Assembly: GCA_045590955.1 (NCBI GenBank)
Contig: JAZNSB010000059.1
Span: 1-64,000 of the forward strand
Source of the DNA: JAZNSB01 sp045590955
GTDB taxonomy: Bacteria; Pseudomonadota; Alphaproteobacteria; RF32; CAG-239
Length of the DNA: 64,000 nucleotides
Direction: 5' to 3'
Below the pieces are notes generated by a model, which was not told where the DNA came from, made no database searches, and saw nothing but the letters and a program-made list of their open reading frames with translations. The translations under genes and the position numbers were made by a program. Of this stretch, positions 34,901 through 43,698 are shown one piece after another (within the stretch, counting starts at the first letter, position 1; each line of letters starts with the position of its first letter).

Positions 34901-35557
34901 ATGACAAAATTTGCAGTTGTTCTATCCGGATGCGGAAACCAAGACGGAGCAGAAATTCATGAAAGTGTTTGCACCCTTTTATCTTTAGATTTGGCAGGTG
35001 TAAAATATGAATGCTTTGCTCCGGATATTGAGCAAGACATTGTTAAAAACTTTATTACAAAAGAAAAAATGCCGGAAAATCGCAATGTATTAACAGAAAG
35101 CGCTCGCATTGCCAGAGGAAACATAAAAGATTTAGCTCAATTTTCTGCGCAAGATTTTGACGGCATTATTTTCCCCGGAGGCATGGGAGCAGCCTTAAAT
35201 CTTAGTGATTTTGCTCAAAAAGGAAAAATTGCACAGGTTAACCCACAGGTTAGAAATGCCATTGAAGAAGCTTATAGGCATAACATTGTAATTGCCGCAG
35301 AATGTATAGCCCCAACATTGTTGGCTTTGGTGTTGGGAAAATATGGCATAAAAATTACAATCGGAGATGATGAAAATTTGGCAAAAACATTGGAAGAATT
35401 GGGAGTAAAACATCAAAAAACCAAGCCGACGGAAGCTTGCGTGGACAAAGAACACAAAATTGTTACAACTGCCTGCTATATGTTTGACATTGGCATAAAA
35501 GATGTATTCTTAAGCACTCAAAACTTAGTTAAAGAATGCCTTAATTTGCTAAAATAA
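34901..35557 (+). CDS. elbB: ElbB/ES1-family glyoxalase (DJ-1/PfpI superfamily)
   Basis: The product, about 218 residues, begins TKFAVVLSGCGNQDGAEIHESV and has FDGIIFPGGMGAALNLSDFA and IAAECIAPTLLALVLG (nucleophile Cys). This matches ElbB, a class I glutamine-amidotransferase-like protein with glyoxalase activity in E. coli. ATG 34901 is chosen because AAAGGA lies upstream and it gives the family length; ATG 34886 is an alternative. Confidence 0.92.
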   Translation: MTKFAVVLSGCGNQDGAEIHESVCTLLSLDLAGVKYECFAPDIEQDIVKNFITKEKMPENRNVLTESARIARGNIKDLAQFSAQDFDGIIFPGGMGAALNLSDFAQKGKIAQVNPQVRNAIEEAYRHNIVIAAECIAPTLLALVLGKYGIKITIGDDENLAKTLEELGVKHQKTKPTEACVDKEHKIVTTACYMFDIGIKDVFLSTQNLVKECLNLLK

Positions 35558-35580
35558 AAAAGGTCCGACTTTTGTCGGAC
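35555..35580 (-). terminator. Terminator of the 35588-36028 gene
   Basis: GGTCCGAC (35561-35568) and GTCGGACC (35573-35580) form a perfect hairpin. The T-run is on the minus strand, so it serves that gene, though it could also limit elbB readthrough. Confidence 0.82.
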
Positions 35581-35587
35581 CCGTAAA

Positions 35588-36028
35588 CTAAGTTGTTTTT
35601 TCTTTAATTTTGTTGTCTACAAGCATTTTTAATGCCTCTATGCTTATAATCCTTTGGTTAAAGCTTGAGGCTTGTTCGTGTTTTCCGAAAACGGTGGCTT
35701 CATTTTTGCAAGAATGGTAAATCTGCATGTCAAAAATAAGCTCATTGTTTAGTGTGTTTAGCTCCTTTACGGTCAAATCTTCAAGGATTGAAACAACTTG
35801 TTCCAAATTTGGAACAGACATGAAACAAAAGCTTTCATCCATCAATTGTTTTGTTTCTCTTAAAGGGAGGTGATTCCAGAGACATTCCCGAATGAAATCA
35901 TAGTCCAAAACATTTTCTTCAGATTGTTTTTTGGTGTTGATTCCCTGCTTTTTTGCCTGTTTTTCAACAATTGTGGCCAGCACACAAACTATTACGGCAG
36001 CTGCCAAAAAAAATAATACATTTTCCAT
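35588..36028 (-). CDS. Unrecognised single-pass membrane protein
   Basis: The 146-residue product has one N-terminal membrane segment (about 4-19, VLFFLAAAVIVCVLAT). A soluble helical domain follows (WNHLPLRETKQLMDESFCFM, LEQVVSILEDLTVKELNTLNNEL). No family is recognised and no clear ribosome site is present. It is probably monocistronic, with terminators on both sides. Confidence 0.6.
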   Translation of the reverse strand: MENVLFFLAAAVIVCVLATIVEKQAKKQGINTKKQSEENVLDYDFIRECLWNHLPLRETKQLMDESFCFMSVPNLEQVVSILEDLTVKELNTLNNELIFDMQIYHSCKNEATVFGKHEQASSFNQRIISIEALKMLVDNKIKEKTT

Positions 36029-36102
36029 ACTTATTAAATTTTAGAATTGTTATTTAATTTTGAACAGATATATAAACCATAAAGCCAAAAAAATCAAGCA
36101 CA

Positions 36103-36132
36103 AAAAAGAGAGGTTCTGACACCTCTCTTTTT
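36103..36132. terminator. Symmetric terminator
   Basis: AAAAAGAGAGGT (36103-36114) and its exact complement (36121-36132) form a 12-base-pair hairpin with A and T runs at the ends. It most likely ends the 36138-36485 gene on the minus strand. Confidence 0.87.
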
Positions 36133-36137
36133 GTTTC

Positions 36138-36485
36138 TTAAATCTGTTTTTTTTCTGCATCTATCAATATAGCCGTCAAAAACATGATAATTGTTGCTAT
36201 GGCAAAACCACCACAAAACAACAAAAATGCTCCGTCGTCTTCAACTTCTCTGGGCACACTTGTATATATAAAGGCCACACAGGTTCCAAACATTACCGGC
36301 ATAGAAGTTATGCTCAACACCCTTGGTCTGATAAACCAAACCAACAGCTGCAAAATCAAACCGGCCAGTGCAATAAGACAGATAGCCTGCCAGTCAATAG
36401 GCCAAAAAAAGCATACGCACAGCGCCCAAAAAAATGTTGCAAAAGAGGGCATAAGCAACGCAGATAAATTTTTTTTAAGTTTCAT
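36138..36485 (-). CDS. Unrecognised small four-segment membrane protein
   Basis: The 115-residue product has four hydrophobic segments (about 8-26, 32-50, 58-75 and 86-106) joined by short loops, and a basic N-terminus. No family is recognised. GAGG precedes the ATG. A single transcription unit is suggested by the terminator at 36103-36132. Confidence 0.62.
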   Translation of the reverse strand: MKLKKNLSALLMPSFATFFWALCVCFFWPIDWQAICLIALAGLILQLLVWFIRPRVLSITSMPVMFGTCVAFIYTSVPREVEDDGAFLLFCGGFAIATIIMFLTAILIDAEKKQI

Positions 36486-36619
36486 AACCTCATAATTTTT
36501 AGTGACACATTCTTAAAACAATGAATACAGATTTACATTTATTTATTAAAAAAGCAACAGTTTTTTTTGACTCCTAAAACAAAAACATATAAGCTATTGA
36601 ACAAAAAAGAGGCTTAAAA

Positions 36620-37558
36620 ATGACAGAAACAAAAAAAGCAAGTAAAAACCGCACAATCATTTTATCAAAAATTCAAGAAAAGATGCTGTCACCTGATTTA
36701 CTCAGTCTGTCTAAACCGGCAACCGTTGCCCAACTCACAAATGCCACAATTAATCAAGATTTAATGGACTGTCTTGATAAATTACCCAAAAAATTTATAG
36801 ATTTGTTGTTTATTGACCCTCCATACAATCTAAACAAATCTTTTAACCAGCTAAAATTTAAAAAAACAGATGATGAGCACTATCAATCTTGGTTTGAAAG
36901 TTGGTTTGAAAAACTTATCCCATGCTTAAAACCAACCGCCTCAGTATATGTTTGTTGCGACTGGGTTTCAAGCCCCGCCATATATAATGTTTTAAAAAAA
37001 CACTTAATTATCAGAAATCGCATTACCTGGGAAAGAGAAAAAGGCAGAGGTGCAAAAAACAACTGGAAAAACTGCTCAGAAGACATTTGGTTTGCCACAA
37101 TGTCAGATGATTATTACTTTAACTGTGATGCCGTAAAACTCAAAAAAAGAGTTCTTGCCCCATATAAAGATAAATCCGGTCAACCAAAAGACTGGCAAGA
37201 AAGTGATAATGGAAAATATCGCTTAACACACCCGTCAAACCTGTGGAATGACATCTCTATCCCTTTTTGGTCAATGCCTGAAAACACAGATCATCCCACT
37301 CAAAAGCCTGAAAAACTTGTTGCAAAAATCATTTTAGCATCAAGCAAAGAAAAAGACTTTGTCTTTGACCCGTTTTTGGGCTCGGGCACAACCTCTGTTG
37401 TTGCAAAAAAATTAAATCGCAAATTCTGTGGTATTGAGCAAGACAAACACTTTGCCCTCACTGCCCTTCGCAGATTGCAAATGGCAGAAGAGAACAAAGA
37501 AATACAAGGCTATCATGAAGGCCTGTTTTGGGAACGCAATTCACATCCCAAAAAGTAA
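36620..37558 (+). CDS. Beta-class DNA adenine/cytosine-N4 methyltransferase, orphan
   Basis: The 312-residue product carries catalytic motif IV DPPY (66-69) ahead of the SAM-binding motif I region DPFLGSGTT (about 250-258). This order (IV, target recognition, X, I) defines beta-class enzymes such as CcrM and HinfI-type methylases. HPTQKPEKLVAKII is the usual segment before motif I. No restriction endonuclease is nearby, so it is an orphan methylase. It lacks the extra C-terminal region of CcrM, so assigning it to cell-cycle methylation of GANTC is not justified. GAGG precedes the ATG. Confidence 0.88.
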   Translation: MTETKKASKNRTIILSKIQEKMLSPDLLSLSKPATVAQLTNATINQDLMDCLDKLPKKFIDLLFIDPPYNLNKSFNQLKFKKTDDEHYQSWFESWFEKLIPCLKPTASVYVCCDWVSSPAIYNVLKKHLIIRNRITWEREKGRGAKNNWKNCSEDIWFATMSDDYYFNCDAVKLKKRVLAPYKDKSGQPKDWQESDNGKYRLTHPSNLWNDISIPFWSMPENTDHPTQKPEKLVAKIILASSKEKDFVFDPFLGSGTTSVVAKKLNRKFCGIEQDKHFALTALRRLQMAEENKEIQGYHEGLFWERNSHPKK

Positions 37559-39322
37559 TTAATCTTTTGCTACAATGCAAATTCCCAACTCTTTAAGTTG
37601 CTCCGGCGTAACATTGCTTGGAGCTTGCATCATCAAATCTTGTGCTTTACCATTTAACGGGAAAGCAATCACATCACGAATAATTGGCTCATCCAAAAGC
37701 AACATGATAATTCTATCAACACCAAAAGCAGAACCGGCGTGAGGAGGTGCACCAAACTTAAACGCATTTATCATACCCCCAAATTTCTCATCCACAACAG
37801 AATTTGCATATCCGGCAATTTCAAATGCCTTATACATAATTTGCGGATTATGGTTTCTAACTGCACCGGACAAAATTTCAGCGCCGTTACAAACCAAATC
37901 ATATTGATATGCCAATATATCTAACGGATTTTTGTTAAGTAGAGCATCCATTTCGCCCTGAGGCATAGAAAACGGATTATGAGAAAATTCCACTTTTCCG
38001 GTTTCCTCATTTTCTTCATACATCGGAAAATCCACAATCCATGCAAACTTAACGGCATTTTTATCTGTCAGGTTCAAATCATTTGCCAATTTTTCACGCA
38101 ATTTTCCTGCAAACTTAGGCAATGTTTTTGTATTGCCCGTCACAAAGAAAACAGCTCCGTTATCAGGCACATTAAGTTCTTGTTTAATCTGATTTTGTTT
38201 CTCAGGTGTCAACACTCGGGCCAATCCCTTATTTCCTTCTTGCAAATAAGAAACATACGCCACACCGCCAAAACCGTTTTCTTTTCCAAAGGCATCTATT
38301 TTATCAAAGAAAGATCTGGGGTTTGTTGCCACATCTTTTACCACAATGGCTCTTACAATGTTTCCTTCCTTAACTTTTTCATCATATACAGAAAAACCGC
38401 TGTCCCCAAACAAGTGAGTTGCTTCTTGTATTTCAAGCGGATTTCTCAAATCAGGCTTATCTGTTCCATATTTAAGCATAGAAAGGTTATATGGAATATG
38501 AACGAACGGTTTTGCATCTACTGTTTTTTGCGGATTAAATTCCACAAAGATAGTGTGCAATACATTTTCAATTACGGCAAAAACGTCTTCTTGAGTTGCA
38601 AAACTCATTTCCATATCCATCTGATAAAATTCTCCGGGAGACCTGTCTGCTCTTGGATCCTCGTCTCTAAAACACGGAGCAATTTGAAAATATCTGTCAA
38701 AACCAGACACCATCAACAGCTGTTTAAATTGTTGCGGAGCTTGTGGTAAAGCAAAAAATTTACCGGGATTTAGTCTTGACGGCACCAAAAAATCTCTTGC
38801 ACCTTCAGGAGAAGAAGAAGTTAAAATCGGAGTTTGAAATTCATTAAAACCGCTTTCAAACATTAACTCTCTAATTCTTTTTATTACCTTTGAGCGCAAA
38901 ATTATATTGTTATGGATTCTTTCTTTTCTCAAATCTAAAAAACGATATTTCAAACGAATATCTTCCGGAGCATCATCTTCCACTGCAATTTGAAATGGAA
39001 TAATCTCAGATGTTGAATAAACTTTCAAAGAATTTACTTTAATTTCAATATCTCCTGTCGGCATATTTTTATTTATACTTTCTCTTTTAATAACTTCTCC
39101 TTCAATACCAATCACAGATTCTGCTCTTAATGCATCAATTTGATTAAACAAATCTGAAGAAGAATCAAACACACATTGTGTAATGCCGTAATGGTCTCGC
39201 AAATCCACAAAGCACAAATTACCCAAATTTCTTTTGCGATGTATCCAACCTGCCAGTTTTACTGTTTTTTGCACATCAGCCAGTCTTAACTCGCCACATG
39301 TATGAGAACGATATTGATGCAT
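37559..39322 (-). CDS. aspS: Aspartyl-tRNA synthetase
   Basis: The 587-residue class II synthetase has the N-terminal anticodon-binding OB fold (VKLAGWIHRKRNLGNLCFVDLRDHYG). Motif 2 is CFRDEDPRADR, the bacterial GAD insertion domain is in the middle, and motif 3 is GSAFGVDRIIMLL. It charges tRNA with aspartate. Length is that of the bacterial type. Its stop lies directly against the stop of the convergent methyltransferase gene, with no spacer. AAGGA precedes the ATG. Confidence 0.97.
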   Translation of the reverse strand: MHQYRSHTCGELRLADVQKTVKLAGWIHRKRNLGNLCFVDLRDHYGITQCVFDSSSDLFNQIDALRAESVIGIEGEVIKRESINKNMPTGDIEIKVNSLKVYSTSEIIPFQIAVEDDAPEDIRLKYRFLDLRKERIHNNIILRSKVIKRIRELMFESGFNEFQTPILTSSSPEGARDFLVPSRLNPGKFFALPQAPQQFKQLLMVSGFDRYFQIAPCFRDEDPRADRSPGEFYQMDMEMSFATQEDVFAVIENVLHTIFVEFNPQKTVDAKPFVHIPYNLSMLKYGTDKPDLRNPLEIQEATHLFGDSGFSVYDEKVKEGNIVRAIVVKDVATNPRSFFDKIDAFGKENGFGGVAYVSYLQEGNKGLARVLTPEKQNQIKQELNVPDNGAVFFVTGNTKTLPKFAGKLREKLANDLNLTDKNAVKFAWIVDFPMYEENEETGKVEFSHNPFSMPQGEMDALLNKNPLDILAYQYDLVCNGAEILSGAVRNHNPQIMYKAFEIAGYANSVVDEKFGGMINAFKFGAPPHAGSAFGVDRIIMLLLDEPIIRDVIAFPLNGKAQDLMMQAPSNVTPEQLKELGICIVAKD

Positions 39323-39391
39323 AATTTTTTCCTTCTTTTAAGTTTTATTACAGATTGTTTTATTCTTTTAAAACAATAAATTCAAGTAAAT

Positions 39392-40273
39392 TTACATATT
39401 TCTTTGAATAATAAAGTCTGCCAGTTCTTTTAAGATTGTTGCTTTTTCTCCAAACATATCCAAAGATTGTTTTGCCTGCTCAGTCAAATCTTGTTCCATT
39501 TGCTTTGCCTTTTCCAAACCATAAAGCGTTACAAATGTCACTTTTCCTTGTTCTTTGTCTTTTCTCAAAGTTTTGCCCACAAGCTTTGCATCTCCCTGAT
39601 AATCTAAAATATCGTCAGATATCTGAAATGTCATTCCAATGTTGGTTGCATACTTAAGCAAAGCTTGTGTTTCTTCAGCACTTGCATTTCCCAAAACAGC
39701 ACCGGCTTCAATTGCATATTTAAGCAATCTTCCCGTTTTCATTTTTTCAATTCTGGCAATCAAATTTTCATCTTTTTGCGGATTTTTTTCTGCATACAAA
39801 TCAAGCATCTGTCCGGCAACCATTCCGTCATAAGCACCGGCGGCATTTGCCAACAATTTAACCAGTTTACACTTTTTCTCATCAGATAGTTTTGCATCTG
39901 CAATAACCTCAAAAGCCTTTGTCAACAATCCGTCTCCGGCAATAATAGCCGTTGCTTCATCAAATTGTTTATGGCAAGTTGGCTTTCCGCGTCTGAAATC
40001 ATCATTATCCATTGCCGGCAAATCATCATGAATTAAAGAATATGTATGCAACATTTCCAAAGATACCCCCACATCAATGGCATCTTCAAAACTCAGTCCG
40101 AACATTTTGGCACAATTATACACCAAAAACGGTCTCAATCTTTTTCCACCGGCTTTTACGGAATATTCCATTGCTTCAATCACTCTTTTTTCTGCTCCAT
40201 CCGGCTTTGCAAAAAAACGGTCCAACTGAGCATTAAACTGCTCAGAAAAATTTTCAATTTCAGTCAAAATCAT
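39392..40273 (-). CDS. ispA: Polyprenyl diphosphate synthase, FPP synthase type
   Basis: The 293-residue product has the first Asp-rich motif in LIHDDLPAMDNDDFRRG (Asp83 onward) and the second in ISDDILDYQGD (about 209-219), as in bacterial farnesyl diphosphate synthases. It condenses IPP with DMAPP and GPP to make FPP for undecaprenyl and quinone synthesis. It overlaps xseB by 4 nt, the conserved xseB-ispA arrangement. Confidence 0.94.
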   Translation of the reverse strand: MILTEIENFSEQFNAQLDRFFAKPDGAEKRVIEAMEYSVKAGGKRLRPFLVYNCAKMFGLSFEDAIDVGVSLEMLHTYSLIHDDLPAMDNDDFRRGKPTCHKQFDEATAIIAGDGLLTKAFEVIADAKLSDEKKCKLVKLLANAAGAYDGMVAGQMLDLYAEKNPQKDENLIARIEKMKTGRLLKYAIEAGAVLGNASAEETQALLKYATNIGMTFQISDDILDYQGDAKLVGKTLRKDKEQGKVTFVTLYGLEKAKQMEQDLTEQAKQSLDMFGEKATILKELADFIIQRNM

Positions 40274-40506
40274 TCTTCGTCACTTTCAAATTTTGTTAAA
40301 GATACACTTCCGTCTTCATTCATGCATATTTTTTCAATTTTAAGCTCAGCTTCTTTAAGTTTTTGTTCACAAAACTTTTTCAATTTCATTGCTTTTTCAT
40401 AAGATACTGCAGCATCTTCAAGCTTCACCTTACCGCTTTCCAGCTCTTTTACAATTTGTTCCAAATCGCCAAGGGCTGTTTCAAAAGTTAAATTTTCTTC
40501 AGACAT
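40270..40506 (-). CDS. xseB: Exodeoxyribonuclease VII small subunit
   Basis: The 78-residue product has the typical LTFETALGDLEQIVKELESGKVKLEDAAVSYEKAMKL helical core. Together with XseA it degrades single-stranded DNA. GGGAGAG precedes the ATG. The gene overlaps ispA by 4 nt. xseA is not in the window. Confidence 0.94.
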   Translation of the reverse strand: MSEENLTFETALGDLEQIVKELESGKVKLEDAAVSYEKAMKLKKFCEQKLKEAELKIEKICMNEDGSVSLTKFESDEE

Positions 40507-40629
40507 ATTCTCTCCCGAATTTTTTTGATTATTATTTTCATATCATATTAAAGTTTATATATCAATTAGCTTTATAACACATTTTAACAACTTAAATAAC
40601 GATTACATTCTTTGCCAAGGAGATTTATC

Positions 40630-40893
40630 ATGAACACAGAACAACTAGCACGTATATTACAACTTTTATCCAACCCTAAAAGACTTCAAATTCTTTTTTT
40701 ACTAAAAGAAAAAGAACAAAATGTAAAATCCATTGAAGAACAAATAGACTTATCTCAGTCAGCTTTATCGCAACACTTGGCTTTATTAAGAAAATTTGAC
40801 ATTGTCCAGACAAAAAGAGTTGCCCAAAACATTTTTTATTCTATAAAAGACCAAAAAGTATTGTCTATATTGGAGTTACTCAGCAAATTATAA
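40630..40893 (+). CDS. ArsR-family winged-helix regulator
   Basis: The 87-residue product is a compact ArsR-type domain: LARILQLLSNPKRLQILFLLKE, then DLSQSALSQHLALLRKFDIVQTKRVAQNIFYSI. No metal-binding CxC motif is present, so a metal sensor of the SmtB/ArsR type is not supported; BigR or SoxR-like sulfur-responsive types remain possible. ATG 40630 has AAGGAG at good spacing. The 3' end overlaps the convergent rnd gene by 6 nt. Confidence 0.87.
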   Translation: MNTEQLARILQLLSNPKRLQILFLLKEKEQNVKSIEEQIDLSQSALSQHLALLRKFDIVQTKRVAQNIFYSIKDQKVLSILELLSKL

Positions 40894-42039
40894 AGTTGTG
40901 ATTTTCACATTTTTTCTTTTTGCATCAAAACCAAAAGCAATTTTTCCGTCTCTTAAAAGCAGAGCATCCTTACCAAACACATCAAATCTCCATCCGCTTA
41001 AAAGAGGATTTTGTTTATCATCAAAAGATGCCAAGCGCTTTAAATCATCTTCCGTTGCAATCAGTCTTGCCACAATACCAGTTTCCAAACTTTTTAATTT
41101 GAGCAAAAGCTTCATCAATTCCAACAAACCCGGACAATAATTTCCGCCCCCCTCTGTTTCCAACTTAACATAGTCTTTAGCAGATAGTTTCTTAAAGTTT
41201 TCAACCACCTGCAAAATTTCAACAGCCAATTTTCCTTCCACAATATCTTTACGCATGTTTCTAATGTTTGCCAACTGTTCATGAGTGGTAGGGCATTCAG
41301 AAGCAATGTTCAGCAAACATTCATCTTTTACAATGTTTTGTCTTGGCAAATTTTTTCGTTTTGCTCTTTCTTCTCGCCAAGCTGCTAATTCTCTCAGCAG
41401 AGTCAAAAATCTTACATTATGAGATCTGTGCTTAATTTTTTTCCATGCATCTTTTGGATCTGTTTCATATGTATTTTCATCAGATAAAATTTTTAATTCT
41501 TCAAAACAACACTCTTCATGTTTGTTGTGCTCTAATTTTTTCTTCAGAAACAAGTAAATGTCTTTCAAATAAGTCACATCACAAATTGCATAATTAAGCT
41601 GTTTTTCATCAAGCGGGCGTTTACTCCAATTTGTAAGCCTGCAAGTCTTATCTAATTCTGCCTTACAAACAAACCTTACCAAATTTTCATAACTGATAGA
41701 TTCTCCAAAACCGCAAGCCATCGCCGCTACTTGAGTATCAAATATATTTTGAGGTATTTTTCCGCTTATATTATATAAAATTTCAATGTCTTGTCTTCCC
41801 GAATGAAAAACCTTAACCACATTTTGGTTTTGCATCAAATCAAAAAAACTCTGCAAATTAATATCTTCTGCCAAAGGGTCTATTATCACATCATTTTTTT
41901 CAGAGCCCACCTGAATAAGGCACAATTTTGCATAATATGTTTTTTCTCTCAAAAACTCTAAATCAACGGTTATAAATTTATCATTTTCCAAAGATTTACA
42001 AAAATCATTAAGTTCTGCTGTTGTAGTAATAAGTTTCAT
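40888..42039 (-). CDS. rnd: Ribonuclease D
   Basis: RNase D trims the 3' ends of tRNA and other small RNAs. The product, about 383 residues, has the DEDD exonuclease domain (VDLEFLREKTYYAKLCLIQVG, then VVKVFHSGRQDIEIL, and the later INYAICDVTYLKDIY type segment) and a C-terminal HRDC-like region. I prefer ATG 42039 (MKLITTTAEL), which has GGATGG upstream. An ATG at 42069 would add ten residues. Confidence 0.92.
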   Translation of the reverse strand: MKLITTTAELNDFCKSLENDKFITVDLEFLREKTYYAKLCLIQVGSEKNDVIIDPLAEDINLQSFFDLMQNQNVVKVFHSGRQDIEILYNISGKIPQNIFDTQVAAMACGFGESISYENLVRFVCKAELDKTCRLTNWSKRPLDEKQLNYAICDVTYLKDIYLFLKKKLEHNKHEECCFEELKILSDENTYETDPKDAWKKIKHRSHNVRFLTLLRELAAWREERAKRKNLPRQNIVKDECLLNIASECPTTHEQLANIRNMRKDIVEGKLAVEILQVVENFKKLSAKDYVKLETEGGGNYCPGLLELMKLLLKLKSLETGIVARLIATEDDLKRLASFDDKQNPLLSGWRFDVFGKDALLLRDGKIAFGFDAKRKNVKITTL

Positions 42040-42110
42040 TTTTCCATCCGGTATATTAACTTTTTGCATTATATAACCACATATCCTATTTTCAAGAATT
42101 TTCTCACAAA

Positions 42111-42140
42111 AAAAGGCGGTAAAAAACCGCCTTTCTTTTT
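42111..42140 (-). terminator. Terminator of the DsbA-like gene
   Basis: AAAGGCGGT and ACCGCCTTT flank a five-base loop, with a T-run on the minus strand, 16 nt after the stop. Confidence 0.85.
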
Positions 42141-42155
42141 TACAATTGCAAAGAG

Positions 42156-42899
42156 TTATTTCAAAGCATTAATTGCGTTTTGAATAACACCTTCATCAAT
42201 AGTTTGCAATACTTGACCGTTTAAGATCAATGTTGGTACGCCGTTTACATTGATTTTTTGAGCTAATTGAGAAGTTTCTCTCAAAATTTCTGCAACTTTT
42301 GCAGATTCCATATCAACTTTCAATTTTTTCATATCAACTCCGGCTTTTTCAGCCAATTCATCAACTTTTTCTGGGCTCAAAGCACCTTTATGATCCATCA
42401 AAGCATCATAAACAGGAGCATATTTGCCTTGTTCATTTGCAGCCAAAGCAGCTTTTGCGGCATACAAAGAATTAGAACCCAAGAATGTCAATTCTTTAGC
42501 AACAACTTTTACATCCGGATTCTTTGCAATAATGTTCTTCAAAGCCGGATATAATCTGTGACAAAAACCACAAGAGAAATCAAAGAATTCTACCAATACA
42601 ATTTTTCCGTCCGGATTACCGATAATTGGAGAATTTGGGTTGTTGTTAATTTCATCCAAAGAAGCCTCAATAGCTTCTCTTGCTTTTGCCTGAGCTCTTT
42701 CTCTTTCTTGTTGTTCATAAGCTTGCATAGCTTTAATCACAACTTCAGGATTGCTGAGCAAAGCTTTTTCAACTTTTGTTGCAGAACATTTGCAGAATGT
42801 GCAAACCAAAGCTACAACGGCAATTACCAATGCGAGCAAAGCCACATATAATGGATTAGACACGCAGCTACATACTTTTCCTTTAACAATTTTTTTCAT
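42156..42899 (-). CDS. Membrane-anchored DsbA-family thiol oxidoreductase
   Basis: The 247-residue product has one N-terminal membrane segment (about 17-35), a charged helical linker (about 40-85), and a DsbA-like domain. The active site is CGFC (110-113) in EFFDFSCGFCHRLYP, and NGVPTLILNG gives the cis-proline loop. The linker is suggestive of ScsC/Com1-type proteins that oligomerise. It would oxidise or isomerise periplasmic disulfides. AAGGA precedes the ATG. Four extra Cys flank the membrane segment (KVCSC, CTFCKC), which is unusual. Confidence 0.88.
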   Translation of the reverse strand: MKKIVKGKVCSCVSNPLYVALLALVIAVVALVCTFCKCSATKVEKALLSNPEVVIKAMQAYEQQERERAQAKAREAIEASLDEINNNPNSPIIGNPDGKIVLVEFFDFSCGFCHRLYPALKNIIAKNPDVKVVAKELTFLGSNSLYAAKAALAANEQGKYAPVYDALMDHKGALSPEKVDELAEKAGVDMKKLKVDMESAKVAEILRETSQLAQKINVNGVPTLILNGQVLQTIDEGVIQNAINALK

Positions 42900-43038
42900 G
42901 ATATTCCTTCTTTAATTAAAGATTAAAAACGAGATTATATTAGAATCAATAAATTTTATTTACAAGACTATTTTTATGTTATTTACAACTCTTTCTTTTC
43001 AATCTAACATAATAAAAAAAGACATAAAGGACACAACA

Positions 43039-43698
43039 ATGTTATCACCCAAATATTCTATTTTTGCAAAGACACGCAGCCTTGAAAATAAAATTGATCA
43101 CTTTCACGATAAATTAATAGATGTTTCACTTGTTTTCAAGCGCATCATCAAAATATATTTAAAGCACAAACGCAATAAAGACTTTACTCAGCTCAGCAAA
43201 GACATCAAACACATAGAACATGATGCAGACACATTAAGAAGAGACATTGAAAACAGTCTTTATACACACAATCTTATTCCTGATTTAAGAGCAGATGTTT
43301 TGCATTTAGTAGAAAACCTGGATAAAATAATCAATAAGATTGATGAGGTTACATATTCTTTTTACGTAGAACAACCTGACATTCCGGAAATTTATCACGA
43401 ACGAGTTTTAGAGCTTTGCAAAGAAATTTGTGAATGCACACAAAACACCGGCATGGCATCCAGAGCTTTTTTCAGAGACATCAGCTGTGTCAGAGATTTC
43501 AGCCAAAAAGTTTATTTTATTGAGCATGAAACAGACATAATCTGTGGCAAATTAAAAGAAGAAATTTTTTCATCAGACTTAGATTTGGCCCACAAAATTC
43601 AGCTCCGCAATTTTTTAGATTCCATTGCCGACATTGCCGACATTGCAGAAGATTGCATTGATGAGCTTTTAATTTTTGCCATTAAGAGAGATATATAA
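43039..43698 (+). CDS. DUF47/PhoU-like phosphate transport accessory protein
   Basis: The 219-residue all-helical product (TRSLENKIDHFHDKLIDVSLVFK, KDIKHIEHDADTLRRDIENSLY, IADIADIAEDCIDELLIFAIK) matches the DUF47 group related to PhoU. These proteins are regularly encoded before Pit permeases and modulate phosphate uptake. The start is ATG 43039 with AAGGA upstream. A start at 42976 lacks a ribosome site. Its stop overlaps the pit ATG by one base. Confidence 0.9.
   Translation: MLSPKYSIFAKTRSLENKIDHFHDKLIDVSLVFKRIIKIYLKHKRNKDFTQLSKDIKHIEHDADTLRRDIENSLYTHNLIPDLRADVLHLVENLDKIINKIDEVTYSFYVEQPDIPEIYHERVLELCKEICECTQNTGMASRAFFRDISCVRDFSQKVYFIEHETDIICGKLKEEIFSSDLDLAHKIQLRNFLDSIADIADIAEDCIDELLIFAIKRDI

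Noticed and set aside
37979..38749. 256-codon open frame antisense to aspS
   Set aside because: The opposite frame encodes a complete, conserved AspRS. The antisense product is Phe/Ile/His-rich without recognisable domains.
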